DNA from: Daucus carota subsp. sativus
Taxonomy: Eukaryota > Streptophyta > Magnoliopsida > Apiales > Apiaceae
Length of the DNA stretch: 64,000 nt
Direction: 5' to 3'
Assembly (NCBI RefSeq): GCF_001625215.2
Contig: NC_030388.2
Coordinates: forward strand, 19,962,058 to 20,026,057
Shown one piece after another: positions 47,801 to 59,171 of this stretch. The stretch's first letter is position 1; each line of letters starts with the position of its first letter. Position numbers and translations under genes: made by a program. The notes below the pieces were generated by a model, which saw nothing but the letters and a program-made list of their open reading frames with translations, did no database searches and had not been told where the DNA came from.

Positions 47801-49974
47801 ATTTTAAGTATATGATAATTTAATAATATTAAAAATAAATATTTTATAATTATCTTATACGATCTTTTAGCAAGACTATAGTAGGATATTGTGTCTGGTA
47901 AACAAAATAATTTAAATTAATTTAAACAATCAGTAACCACCAAAAAATTCAGTTATTAATATATATTATAATAAAATTATGTAATATTATTACATATTAC
48001 ATATTATATACTGAAATATAAATTAGTTGAAACTAAAATATTTTAAGAGTCAAATATAATTGAAATATAAATAACTGAATATTTTTATGGTTACTAATTG
48101 TTGTTTTGGGGAGAATCACCAGGCTCATTTTTTCACCTAGATAGATGTGCTTATTTTGTTTTGAGTAATTTTTTGTTATTTATATAATATTAATAATTGA
48201 AAAATATTACAAAATAGTATTAGTATGTCTTTAACGTTAAAATTTAGGAAGTACACAATAGAAATTTTGTTTTATATACGATAAGCACTTTATTAGTTAT
48301 TAATTAGTAATTAGTTTTGGGATTACCATTGTATTAATTTTAAAACATATATTTATATTATGCATATATGCAAATATATATTGTTCATTTGGACAATAAA
48401 AATAATTTTGTAGTTCGGATGTAAGTATTGGTTCAAACAACGCTTAAGGGAAAATCCATTGTCTAAATTAGGCTCAAACAACGCTTAAGGGAAAATCCGT
48501 TGTATAAAAGTACAGTAGACAACGGTTTATGGGAAGAAAACCGTTGTATAATAAATTTTCACTTTTATGAGTTAAAAATTCGCATTTCCTTGATCAATTC
48601 TTATTTTTATACTTTTTAACTAAAAAAATATAGTTATATTATGCATATATGCAAATATGTATTGTTCATTTGTAATACCAAGGCAAATTTTACTTCGGAT
48701 GTAAGTATTGGTATGTGTTCTATGTTAACAATTCAGAAAGTACTGGATGGAATCTTTGTTATGTATAAGATTAGCTTTATATTAATTGATAAATATTTTT
48801 TTCGGTGATCTAACCGTACGGATGTCGAGAAATAACAATATTAGTCATGTATTAAAAATATCAAAAACTTTTATGTTTATTTTGTATGTTTTTTTAACAA
48901 TATTAATCAAACGTAAATTTTGTCTTATTGTAAAAAGGTGTTTTTTGTCCTATAGTGTCTAACAGACAACGGTTTTTATACGCACCTATGTTGTCACATT
49001 GAAAGTGACACAACTGTTACGGAAGTTATACCGTTGTAAGAGAAAACCATTGCCTAAATTAGGCTCAAACAACGCTTAAGGGAAAATCCGTTGTATAAAA
49101 GTACTGTAGACTACGGTTTATGGGAAGAAAACCGTTGTATAATAAATTTTCACTTTTATGAGTTAAAAATTCGCATTTCCTTGATCAATTCTTATTTTTA
49201 TACTTTTTAACTAAAAAAAATATAGTTATATTATGTATATATGCACATATGTATTGTTCATTTGTAATACCAAGGCAACTTTTACTTCGGATGAAGTATT
49301 GGTATGTGTTCTATGTTAACAATTCAGAAAGTACTGGATGGAATCTTTGTTATGTAAAAGATTAGCTCTATACTAATTGATAAATATTTTTTTCGGTGAT
49401 CTAACCGTACGGATGTTGAGAACTAACAATATTAGTCATGTATAAAAAAAATCAAAAACTTTTATGTTTATTTTGTATGTTTTTTTAACAATACTAATCA
49501 AAAGTAAATTTTGTCTTATTGTAAAAAGGTTTTTTTTGTCCTGTAGTGTCTAACAGACAACGGTTTTTATACGAATCTATGTTGTATCATTGAAAATGAC
49601 ACAACTGTTACGAAAGTTATACCGTTGTAAGAGAATCCATGTTCTAACTTAGGCTCAAACAACGCTTCTCAGAACACAGCAAACAAAACACTTGTCTCAT
49701 TACAACAACGGTTTCTCAGAATATTGTCTGAAGTTTCTTCAGACATCGGCACTAAAAACAGTTGTCTATTGTGCATCATCACACAATACCACTGTTAAGA
49801 TACCGTTGTCTGATTGAATTTACTAGACAACATTTTTTTAACGGTTGTAGGTCGTGGTGTTAGACAATAGTTTTTCGAGGACGAAAAAAAAGTGTCATGT
49901 CTTTGTTTCGGCCAACGCTTTTTTCAGCGTCCGTTGTCTGATTAGTGTTGTCTGATTCCAGTTTTGTTGTAGTG
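44850..49974. mobile_element. CACTA (En/Spm-type) transposon inserted in the dioxygenase exon
   Basis: 5125 bp. The left end is CACTACAAGGAAAACAGCAT and the right end, reverse-complemented, CACTACAACAAAACTGGAAT. The 3-bp target duplication CGG is perfect (44847-44849 and 49975-49977). Both ends carry many subterminal motifs such as CAGACAACGG / CCGTTGTCTGA. No transposase frame is visible, so it is non-autonomous. The interior holds two tandem units of about 590 bp, a GA-rich block (47380-47540) and an exon-like piece on the minus strand (about 45862-45725, reading DEQKAALWGPLANQGWKACV), which may be captured host gene sequence. Confidence 0.95.
48471..49651. repeat. Two tandem units of about 590 bp inside the CACTA element
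   Basis: GGCTCAAACAACGCTTAAGG starts units at 48471 and 49062, and a partial third begins at 49652. The two units are highly similar along their whole length (shared TTCGCATTTCCTTGATCAAT and GTACGGATGT). The units contain CCGTTGTATAA and CAGACAACGG motifs, so duplication also multiplies putative transposase-binding sites. Confidence 0.9.
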
Positions 49975-50184
49975 CGGTATGGACTCTTTATCCAGGACTT
50001 TTGTGACGTCTATTCGCTCCTCTGGAGGCTGAATATACTGGTCCGGTAAAGCGTCGAGGCGTAAATCGGAGATACCCTTTGCTCCATGGCCTTTTGTTAC
50101 AGCGAAATTTCTAAAATCATTTAAGGAAGGTGGAGCCATTTACTATGAGGTGATGGACTGTGATATTTGGTGTTTAAGTAGTGT

Positions 50185-50192
50185 CTTTATAG
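50185..50192 (-). promoter_or_regulatory. TATA box of the dioxygenase gene
   Basis: On the minus strand CTATAAAG lies about 46-53 bases before the ATG at 50139, in CCGTCTATAAAGACAC, a good match to a plant TATA box with a short leader. The promoter side was not touched by the transposon. Confidence 0.55.
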
Positions 50193-50419
50193 ACGGAGAG
50201 GATATTCATAAGCGAGAAGCAAATATTTGTAAGAGTTGTTTGGATGATTATGAAAATTAGAATGGCGTTAATGAAAATGAGAATATTATGAAGTTTCGGT
50301 TATAAAATATTTATGCATCTTATGGGAACGAGGTTTTGATGACAACTAGATTCCTGAATAATAGATGCCTTTATTATTAAAGCAATGCTGCTTGAAATAA
50401 CTAGCTAAAAAATATTGTG

Positions 50420-51109
50420 AGGGTGTTTGCCCGGGCTTAGAGCCCGGGCTTTAAGCCATCTCTGATTTAAGCTGAAAAATGTCTTTTTGTGTAATAAGTC
50501 AAAAGTCAGGTTAAAGTCATAAATAAACCAAAAATTGACTTACAGCCAGAAGTTAGTTTGAGGTACTTTTTTAGGTGGCTAAATTTTTTTGAACTTTTTT
50601 TCTTGATAAAAATTATTCCTAACTCATAATTTACTCATAAATCACTTTTATTTTTATTATTATATTTTTAATAACTCTCATTAATAAGTCAAAATTAACC
50701 AAATAGACATTTTAAGATCTCAGTTTATCAGATAAGGCACGTTAAATCATAAGCTACGTTAAGTCATACTCCCTCCGTCCCAATCAATTTTATACAGTTT
50801 CCTTTTTGGGACGTCCCATCATTTCTATACATTCCAAATATAGTAACTTTTAATAATATAAAACACTATTACACCCACTTCTTTCTTCCACTATCTCCAT
50901 TCTATAATAATATAAACACTATTACACCCACTATTTTCCTCCACTATCTCAAATCTATCATAAAATATAAATGGGTCTCACCACTTTACTCACTTTTCAT
51001 CTCACTTTACTCATTTTTTTACACTTTTTCTTGGTCTCCGTGTCCAAACCAAATGTATACAACCTACCGGGACGGAGGGAGTAAGTCATAAACTCAGTCA
51101 AACGGGCTC
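50420..51109. mobile_element. hAT-like MITE interrupted by a Stowaway-like MITE
   Basis: The left end GGGTGTTTGCCCGGGCTTAG and right end CAGTCAAACGGGCTC form imperfect inverted repeats. Interior AATAAGTCAAAAGTCAG and CCAGAAGTTAGTTTGAGG mark it as the same family as 33780-35075 and 60121-60366. The element at 50767-51083 splits it. Confidence 0.7.
50767..51083. mobile_element. Stowaway-like MITE nested in a hAT-like MITE
   Basis: Starts TACTCCCTCCGTCCCAATCA and ends CCGGGACGGAGGGAGTA with TA flanks, 317 bp. Confidence 0.88.
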
Positions 51110-51284
51110 AAGCAAAAAATGAAATGTATAGGTATATAGTTCATCGTCCTATTAACATGCATATATTTAAAAAAAAAGCCTTCACATATTTTTGTACAAG
51201 TGCAATAACACTATTCATATTTCAGAGTTCTGTACTTGTGATATTTTATATGCTGAGTGATGCATGTGTATTTCTTTTTTGACA

Positions 51285-51368
51285 AATATGTCTTATAGCC
51301 TTACAAATTAGTATTTGAACCTGGGACGACAGATGATAAGCTCTTAACCACTTGAGTTATCCAACCGT
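51285..51368 (-). mobile_element. tRNA-derived SINE head, minus orientation
   Basis: The minus strand reads TGGATAACTCAAGTGGTTAA (A-box-like, 51363-51344) followed by CCCAGGTTCAAATAC (B-box-like, 51325-51311), with the spacing of a tRNA-derived RNA polymerase III promoter. It lacks a proper acceptor stem, so it is not a tRNA gene. CTTATCATCTGTCGTCCCAG between the boxes matches the copy at 25706-25765. Confidence 0.6.
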
Positions 51369-52135
51369 GCTCAATATATTGAGGAGTAATTTAAAATATC
51401 TTAATATTGTACCTTTATCGGCATGGCATTGTTCCCGACGTGTGTTGCAGCTTTGTATCGACTTAAGTAACAATACTTACAAATTTTCAGATTTTTATCA
51501 TCACCATAAAATAATATATGATCATTCTTACATGTATGTATTTTTTCATATCCCAAACTCAGGTTCTCAACCATCTTTTTCACAACATAATAATTAATGG
51601 AAGGGAGCTTATGCCCCACCGGAAACACGTTCCCAAGTAAAAGGAGCAACTCATCAAATGCTTTATCAGTATATTGGATACGACAAATTTCAATTGTGTG
51701 TACTTGATATTGCCAGAATTAATTTATTGGCTCTCCAACATTGTTCACATTGTCTAAAATTTTGGTTCCTTGCTCGTTTGGGTTCTTGGAAATGTTATTC
51801 TCCTCTTCTAAAGCGTTCAGCCCAAAAACAATCCTCAACATCACATATTCACATATTCATTGTACACGTCTTCGTGATCATTCATTTGTTCATTTCTCGA
51901 CCTGCTAGGTTCGCCATGATAGTGCCATATAGTTTAACTCCCGAGAAAATCGGTTGCAAATAAGTGGAACTCGGCATGTGGGATGAGTTGGTGTTATTTA
52001 GATCATGCAGTTCTTTAGAATTGCTTCTCACAAATGTGAAGAAATATTCAACCCTCTCATTATATTCATCCGTAAATCCATAATTAGCGGGAATTATTCG
52101 TCGAGTGATCCAATTTTGATCGTAAGACGTCTATA
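51361..52135 (-). pseudogene. Decayed CACTA Tnp2-type transposase fragment
   Basis: Minus-strand frames, broken by stops and shifts, read in order: YDQNWITRRIIPANYG with EYNERVEYFFTFV (about 52135-52030), resembling the transposase-associated N-terminal domain (DxSWM...EY..GV..FL.FA); then GTIMANLAGREMNK-like sequence; then VGHKLPSINYYVVKKMVENL and HTCKNDHILFYGDD with CKYCYLSRYK, matching the Cys-containing segment (CKNDCILYY...C..C..SRYK) of plant Tnp2 transposases. No intact frame remains. It does not sit inside a CACTA element whose two ends I could find. Confidence 0.7.
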
Positions 52136-52923
52136 TACGCATGAATAATATACATATCAATTTCGATATGCATATAAACAAAAATACATACAAACACAAA
52201 TAAAACACATATATAATTAAATGATTCATATTAATGCACATATAATTAAATTATAGAAGAATAAGTAAAGATTTATTATATATTTACACTGATTCAAGTG
52301 ATAATGGTCGTTATTATGTCATATTTTGTGTGAAATCATAGGAAGAAGTATGTTTTGAAAAAGAAGTGGAACTTAGAAAGGGAGGCAACAATATTTGGTG
52401 ATTATACAGACTAACTTACGATACATAGAACAGGTTTCGTTGTAAATTCATTTAAATATATTATTGTCGCTGGTTTCATTTCTTTTGATTTATCATCGTC
52501 AAATTATTTTTGTTATATATTTTCATTTTATGTTATTTTCATGTATCTGAAATCTTTTATATATTCTTGAATTTTATTTTACTATTTATCATGAACTTTA
52601 GTTATATTTTGAACTTAATTAATTTATATTAATAGCATTAACAAAATCAATAAAAATTAACAATATTATGATATCATTTAAAAGGTTTGAGGGAATTTAA
52701 GATATATACAACTACTTTTTGGTATATTTATGGCAGAAATACGATTTCTTTAAACAACTTCAACTATACAAACTTTCTGTAGGAAAACCCAAAGGTTTGT
52801 ATTTTCCGTTTCACGCGTATAAACGATAGGTGACAGGGAAATAGTTTTGTCGACGAATAAGCTTGTTTTTTAATGGTTTTCTAATCCATCATCTCGTCTC
52901 TTAATTTATAGTTTGTACACTAC
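52136..52923. other. AT-rich intergenic sequence
   Basis: No gene, repeat boundary or other structure I can support. Confidence 0.4.
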
Positions 52924-53061
52924 ATGTATTTGGAATATGAGACGACGATACGTGCGTTAATGTCGTTATCGGTGGTTAAGCCATCGCGACGTCGGAGACG
53001 GAAGGATGTATGCAATGATGGTGATGGAAAAGAAGATGAAGGGATGGGAATGATAGTGTAA
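52924..53061 (+). CDS. Small basic-acidic ORF, 45 residues, hypothetical
   Basis: A short frame in a local GC-richer patch starts MYLEYETTIRALMSLSVV, then has a strongly basic block (KPSRRRRRKD) and an acidic tail (NDGDGKEDEGMGMIV). I do not recognise it. An in-frame second Met at residue 13 could be the start. In favour: composition unlike the surrounding AT-rich DNA. Against: short length, and comparable open frames on the opposite strand (52920-53212). Could equally be a captured gene end. Confidence 0.25.
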   Translation: MYLEYETTIRALMSLSVVKPSRRRRRKDVCNDGDGKEDEGMGMIV

Positions 53062-54057
53062 GGTGTGAGATAAGAGCTGGGCGTGGGAGCTTTGGTATTG
53101 ACGGTAAAGTAGAGCCTCCACAACGGCGACAGTTGCGAGACATCGAGAGAGAACGCTTAGATATGCAATTGAGTATTTTGGAAGCATGCTGGTTGCTTGT
53201 TGTTGATTTCATGGTTGTTTTTAGTTGATTTCATGCTTACTTTTTTGATATTAGTATTGGCCTGGCACGAGTACTCATTTTCGTCATTTGCAACCAATTG
53301 CAATTTATTATGCAAATAAACGTAATTTTTAATAGGTTTTTTCAAAATTGCATTTGAAGTTGCATAAATGATTGTTAGCAGTTGCAGATGTGGTTGCAAA
53401 TACAACCTCCGTATTTTTGCAAATATTTTTTGAAACATAGTATTTTTGCAATTTATTTTACAAGATGACTGTATTTTTAAAAAAATTCTTTTACAATTGA
53501 TATTTATGCAAAAAGATCAAAATTTGAATCGGTATCATCAGGTCATTCATGTTGGAATAATATTCTAGCCCACAATTGTACTATTTGAGTGGTGAGGACA
53601 AAATCCTGAGCTTTCTTGTTTGTCGGCACGTCCTTTCAGTTATATAAAAATTACCGACAGCTTTGGTTAATTTTTCTGGCTCATATACTACTCACGTTGT
53701 TGTGCAGTGGTTTTGAATTGCAGACATTTTGTTAGTTTCTTAGATATTTTTACCCGAAATAGATTTTTTTGTAACTTCCATGCAAGTTATAGGGCAATAA
53801 AGCCTAAAAGTTACCGCCGGAATATATAGATGTTACGTGTATATATGAAACAAAAAAGAACTAGAATCATTTGTGAGAATATTCACAGTTGTTTTTTTTA
53901 TCGATGTTAATCTGAACTCTGAAGTCGCTTCCGATCAGGATCTTACAGATTGTGTCCATAAATTACTAATCACAAAAGAGGGCAGATATGGTAACGAAGT
54001 ATATATCTTAGCCGTCCCGCCGAAACGCTCAGAAATAACATAAAATTCTCTAAGGTG

Positions 54058-54398
54058 CTAACAGCATCTCCGACGGCGTTGACTATAATTGTTAGCTAAA
54101 TGGCACCTGTAATACATTATGTAAAATTTGCGGAACCTGCAAGACATTTTGCTTTAATAATATTGGCTATATCGGTTGGCTATAATATATAAATAGTATG
54201 TTATTAATATTTTAGATTGTTAAAATAGAATATATTAGTTTAATATGGTAATAAATGATATGCAATCTTCCTACAGATTTCTTACAGACCTGTAGAGGTG
54301 AGTTGAGTTTTTCGAGCTGTTGGCTAATTTTTTTTTATTTTTAGTATGCCAACTCACCTTTTAGCTAAGGATTTTCGATGGTTGGAGATGCTCTAAGC
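54058..54398. mobile_element. MITE with AGCATCTCC ends
   Basis: The left end GCTAACAGCATCTCCGACGG and right end GTTGGAGATGCTCTAAGC are imperfect inverted repeats around an AT-rich non-coding core. Related ends occur at 54460-54823. Confidence 0.65.
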
Positions 54399-54459
54399 TA
54401 GTGACTAAGATATCTCTCATACTGCTACATAAAATAGAGAGTACTAGGAATATAAAGCA

Positions 54460-54823
54460 TCTCCAATAAGCTCTTTATTTGAGCTCTTAAATTAAAAACT
54501 AAAGAGCCATGCCAAATTTTGAGCTTCAAGAGACTCTTAGAGGCTCTTTAAAAGCTTAAGAATCTCTTCTCTCTCCTCAATTGTAGGAGCCCCTAGATAG
54601 CTCTTAACTAATATTGTATTATAAGTTTGTTCCACTTACTCTCTTTCTTTCTATTTTCTTTTGTCTTTTTATGAGTTCAATGTACTTTTAATAATATAAA
54701 AAAATAAAAATAAAGAGTGGATATAAAGAACATTGTTGGAGTACATGTACACTAAATTACTAAGAGCTAATAATTTATATTATATTTAAGAGTGATTCTA
54801 AGAGTCTATTGGAGATGCTCTAA
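54460..54823. mobile_element. MITE with AGCATCTCCAATA ends
   Basis: AAGCATCTCCAATAAGCTCT on the left matches the reverse complement of AGTCTATTGGAGATGCTCT on the right. The inner arms also share GAGCTCTTAA-type motifs. Non-coding. Confidence 0.75.
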
Positions 54824-55257
54824 GCCATCTCCAGCAGATCAAAATTAGAATTGATTCTAAATTTTGGTTCAAATTTCCTATCAATAGTAGATTAAATTTT
54901 TTATTCAAATTATTATTTACATTTGATATTACATAATTACTATATTAAACTATATAATCTTAAAATTAATGTCTAATTATCACATGGGCTATGTTTAGTA
55001 TATTTGATAAAATAATCAAATTAAAAATATAATTTTTTATTATACATAAATAACATAAAAATTGGATACTTCTCTGTTTATGATAATATAAAATAATGTA
55101 TATAATAGAGTTATCTCTTATTAGATGTGTAAATACAATCCAAACTTACTTTTTTTAGAAGATATATTCTGTTTATATATAATAATATAAAATAATATTA
55201 ACAACTATAATATGACAATTAATATACACACATCTCATAACATTTTGCACGTAATTA

Positions 55258-55400
55258 TTTTAGCTTTCTTAGCCAACACTCCTAGCACTAATATACGAGG
55301 CTAGTTATATACTAGAGCACCTGTGATATTTTAGTTTTTTTAGCCAACACTCTAGCACCGGAGTCTAGTTATATATCGGGGTACCTCTAATGATTTTAAA
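55258..55400. repeat. Tandem duplication of about 75 bp
   Basis: TTTTAGCTTTCTTAGCCAAC with its downstream CTAGCAC...GGCTAGTTATATACTAG block recurs directly as TTTTTTAGCCAACACTCTAG with GTCTAGTTATATATCGGGGT. Confidence 0.65.
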
Positions 55401-55578
55401 AATAGTTTGTAATGATCATTTAAAATTGTTATAAATTTATTATGTGAATATAGAAAATGGGAAGTTAAATCTTCTTTGAAAATTTGGACACATAGTCAAT
55501 AATATTAAAATTGTAGACAAACAAATGATTTATTAAAATTAAGATTTTGCTATATAATTTTTACAATTTAAATCATAA

Positions 55579-55842
55579 TACTCCTCCCCGTCCCACAATA
55601 CATGTCTGTGGAAAAAAATTTTGTCCCATAATACCTGTCCACTTTTAGTTACCAATGCAAATATTTTGACATTATTCCAAAATTACCCTTCTTGAAAGTT
55701 GTATAATAATTAATAAGGGTTGAATAATAGTGTACGTTCATGCATTTAGCAGGGGTACAAATGAGAAATTTTTATCTAATTAATATTTTCTTAATATGCG
55801 TATTTTTTCACAAGAGACATATATTGTGCGATGGAGGGAATA
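55579..55842. mobile_element. Stowaway-like MITE (diverged)
   Basis: TACTCCTCCCCGTCCCACAA on the left, TATATTGTGCGATGGAGGGA on the right, then TA. Imperfect inverted repeats, non-coding. Confidence 0.65.
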
Positions 55843-56170
55843 TTTTTATGTATCTAAATTCTAAAGTAAAGATTATGAAAGGTGGGAAATGCTCCCAAAT
55901 GTTACTCGTTACTAAATATATATCTGTCTATCCCGCATGTCCGATTCTCCCCGGTTTAAAACTTTTAGTTTTGTCGAAGACAAATACTTTGATGCTTTCT
56001 ATAATATCATCTTGTTGTTCAGCTTTGACTAATTAAATTGTAATTTAATCTATATGTGAATTAATTTTATATTTTTTTTCAGCCTATATCGTTATCTAGT
56101 ATCTGCTCTCATGCAATATTGTTCGATGCATCAGTCCAATACTCTCCTGTAACTGTACGCGAATAGCTAT

Positions 56171-59168
56171 CACTACTAGAAAAACAGACATTTCCGACCA
56201 AAATTTCCGACCGACCAAAGTGGTCGGAAAAAAAGCGGGCATTTCCGACCGACTTACCGACCAAACACGATCGGTCGTAAAAAATGGCGTCATTTACGAC
56301 CGCCATTACCGACCGCACCAAATCGGTCGGTTATAATGGGCGTGGGTCCCGCTCACCAACGTTCTTCAGCTGACATGGACGCCACGTCGGTAAAACCGAC
56401 CGATACATTTCCGACCGTCTGTGGTCATTTCCGACCACCTTGATTGGTTTAAAATAATTGGTCAGCTTTTAACTTGTTGTCGACTTGTAATTGGCTGAGT
56501 GGGGAAGAGGTGGAGCCTAGCTTATTTCCGACCGATTTTGGCGGTCGGAAATGGCCTGCTTCGTTTCCGACTGAATTAAAACCTGGGCGGTCGGTTTTGA
56601 CTTTTTAGAAAAATAATAAATTTTATTTGACTAAGTAAACTATTTAAAAAAAAGTAAAAACATTGTACATCCAGAAAACCGACCAGATTCAATATATTTC
56701 CGACCAAACTCATAATTTTAACACAGAAAACCGACCACATGCAACACATTTCCGACCAAACTCATAATTTTAACACAGAAAACCGACCAAATTTAACTCA
56801 TTTCCGACCAGATTGTCAAGTGCAGAAAACCGACCATTTCGTTTGGTCATTTCCGACCAATATACAACTCTGGCGGTCGGTTTTGACTTGTGAGAAAAAC
56901 AAAAAAAAATTGTTCAGCTAAGTAAACTTAAAAATTAAAAATTAAAAAAATTGAAACTAGCTTTTAGTCAGTTAATAAATTAATAAAAAATTATTCATAA
57001 CTTAATATTTGATTTTTAATTTTTTTTATTTCCATAACAATATATAAATACTAACTAACTAAAGGGGGCTGATGAGCTTTATTTCAGATAGTGAAAAGGG
57101 GGCTGATGACTCAAGATGAATACGATGAAGCAAGTACAAAAGCACTAAGCTTATTTGAATATGGACAGGTTATTAGTTTTCTTCTTTTTTTTTTGCTATG
57201 TTTGTCTGTGCAGCTACCGTCTGATTCCTAATAACAAAGGCGTGGAACTTAATATGATAATTTGATAGTCAATTTTTTTAAATATGGCAGACCCTGTTTT
57301 CAATGTGTGTTGCACAGTCACTGTTTAGGAGCGTTTGAACTTAAAATTATAGGCTTTACTAATAGAAGCAACTTGGTCATAAGTAATTTGGTTGAGTGGC
57401 TTTAGCTCATTTATATTTGAGTCTGAAAGTTTAAAATTTTATACAACATGTATAACACAGATTAAAAATACAAGTGGGGTCAAATTACTTATGCTCTTAA
57501 ATTTTACTTCATGCCTGTTTAGAAGACTATCCAAAAACGGCAACTGGCCGACGGCTAAACAAAAGTAGAGCCATGTCTTCTTTTTTCCTCGTTACAGATA
57601 TTGGAGCCCAACTTTTTTCTTGCAGCTTATAAACTTTGACAATAGTTACTCTTCTTCTCTTATTTTTTTTCCACTTATGGAGGTGAATTGTGAGTGTGGT
57701 GGTATCAATTCTTTCACTCTTTTCTCCTTGGTAGTTGGTATCTTGATAGCGTTGGCTTTAGGTCAATTAAACAAAACATGGAGCAGATTTGTACTTGAGA
57801 CAAATCTTTCACTCTTTTCTACTTGTCAAATTTGTTTTGAACTGAATTAAGATCGTAATTTGCAATTTATAAGTTATTGATGGTTTGTGGATATAAATGG
57901 CAATGAAAATGAAACTTTTTTTGTGTGTGTGTGTATGTGCAGTGTATGTATATGTTTCATGTTTATATAAGTATTATAGTACTAAATTTTCTAATTTAGT
58001 GTGCATATAGATCGACATATATGGTGATGGCATATAAATTTTTTAATTATTGCAGGCAATTGCGGAGGCAACTAGGGATGTCACCGATGGTGAGAGTTCG
58101 GAGAATGACATTGATGGGGATGATGATGGTGATGGCGATGAGGAAGATTGAAATGAAGCTACCTAGTTAGATGCATTATTGGTAGGGATGCTGATTTTGT
58201 TAAAACATTGCTTTTGGCTTTTGATTGTTCAACTATAACGTATATGATTGTTGGCTTTGGTTGGCTTTTGGCTGATTGTTCAGCTGTAACATTTATGTCG
58301 TACTGAATTTTATAACTGTTCTTGTTTAAATATATGAATGCTTGTTGGCTTTTAAATTATGTCGTACTAAATTTTGATGGATATGATTCTTGATTTTGGT
58401 TTTGAAATTGGATATTGTATGTGCATTGTTGGTTTGGTAAAATAACAGGGATATGGTATAGTTTGCAATGTAAATACTGCATTTTTTTGAAATTTTATCT
58501 CCAGAAAACCGACCAAATTTGCTCATTTCCGACCAAGAATTGTAAAAAAAACCCAGAAAACCGACTAGATGTATACATTTCTGACCAAATTCATATCCTA
58601 AAACCCAGAAAAACGACCAACTAATTTCTGACCAACTCATTTCCGACCAGATGTATGCAATTTGGGTGGTCGGTTTTAGAACAGAAGCTCCCCCAATGGA
58701 CCCTGAAAGCCATTTCCGACCAACTCATTTCCGACCACTGTGTGGTCGGTTTTAGACCAGAAGCTCATCCAATGGGCCCTGAAAAGGCATTTCCGACCGA
58801 ATCATTTCCGACCATAATGTGGTCGTTTTTACAACTGGGCCCCACAGCTGAGCCCTGAACTTCTTTACCGACCAACACATTTCCGACCGTCATTGGTCGG
58901 TTTTGAGACAATCCACGTGTATGACACGTCAACGGTGGGCCAGATTTATCAGATACGATCCACGTGTATATGGACATGGAAACACATTTCCGACCGACAG
59001 AATCGGTCGGTTTTATAACTCATTTCGGACCGATACGTCATTTCCGACTCGGTTTAAAGGGACCGACGTGGTCGGTCGGTCGGTGGTCGGAAATGACCTC
59101 AAAACCGACCGATTTTGCTTATTTCCGACCGATTTTGGCGGTCGGAAATGCCCGCTTTTCTTGTAGTG
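56171..59168. mobile_element. CACTA transposon with TTTCCGACC subterminal repeats
   Basis: 2998 bp. The left end is CACTACTAGAAAAACAGACA and the right end, reverse-complemented, CACTACAAGAAAAGCGGGCA. The 3-bp target duplication TAT is perfect (56168-56170 and 59169-59171). More than twenty copies of TTTCCGACC / CGGTCGGAAA lie in the outer parts. The interior has two exon-like pieces on the plus strand: about 57100-57168 (MTQDEYDEASTKALSLFEYG) ending at a GT, and 58057-58152 (AIAEATRDVTDGESSENDID and an acidic tail) after an AG and ending in a stop. No transposase is visible, so it is non-autonomous and may have captured the end of a host gene. Confidence 0.93.
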
Positions 59169-59171
59169 TAT

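Larger units (their letters stand above)
43602..50139 (-). pseudogene. F6'H1: Feruloyl/p-coumaroyl-CoA ortho-hydroxylase-like dioxygenase gene, split by a CACTA transposon
   Basis: Fe(II)/2-oxoglutarate dioxygenase of the class that ortho-hydroxylates cinnamoyl-CoA esters, giving scopoletin or umbelliferone. Coding parts (minus): exon 1 as 50139-49975 and 44846-44524, exon 2 as 44172-43602. With one CGG copy removed along with the 5.1-kb transposon they join in frame to 352 residues, close to the family's roughly 360. Seen: KGISDLRLDALPDQYIQPPE near the start, [36 protein letters not shown], the iron ligands His226, Asp228 and His284, and the 2-oxoglutarate-binding Arg294/Ser296 (NRISVPIF). 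No other stop or frameshift was found, so the disruption looks recent. As present here the allele should not give full-length enzyme unless the transposon is spliced or excised. Exact substrate preference (feruloyl versus p-coumaroyl) is not readable. Confidence 0.9.
53062..55578. other. Intergenic region made largely of short repeats
   Basis: 53280-53450 has repeated TTGCAA / TATTTTTGCAA motifs. MITEs at 54058-54398 and 54460-54823 and a duplication at 55258-55400 are listed separately. No gene found. Confidence 0.45.

Noticed and set aside
51285-51368. tRNA gene on the minus strand
   Set aside because: A- and B-box-like motifs are present, but no acceptor stem or consistent cloverleaf; a second diverged copy at 25706 points to a SINE.
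52920-53212. Three overlapping minus-strand ORFs
   Set aside because: All three frames are open by base composition and none has a recognisable motif; the plus-strand small ORF is only marginally better.
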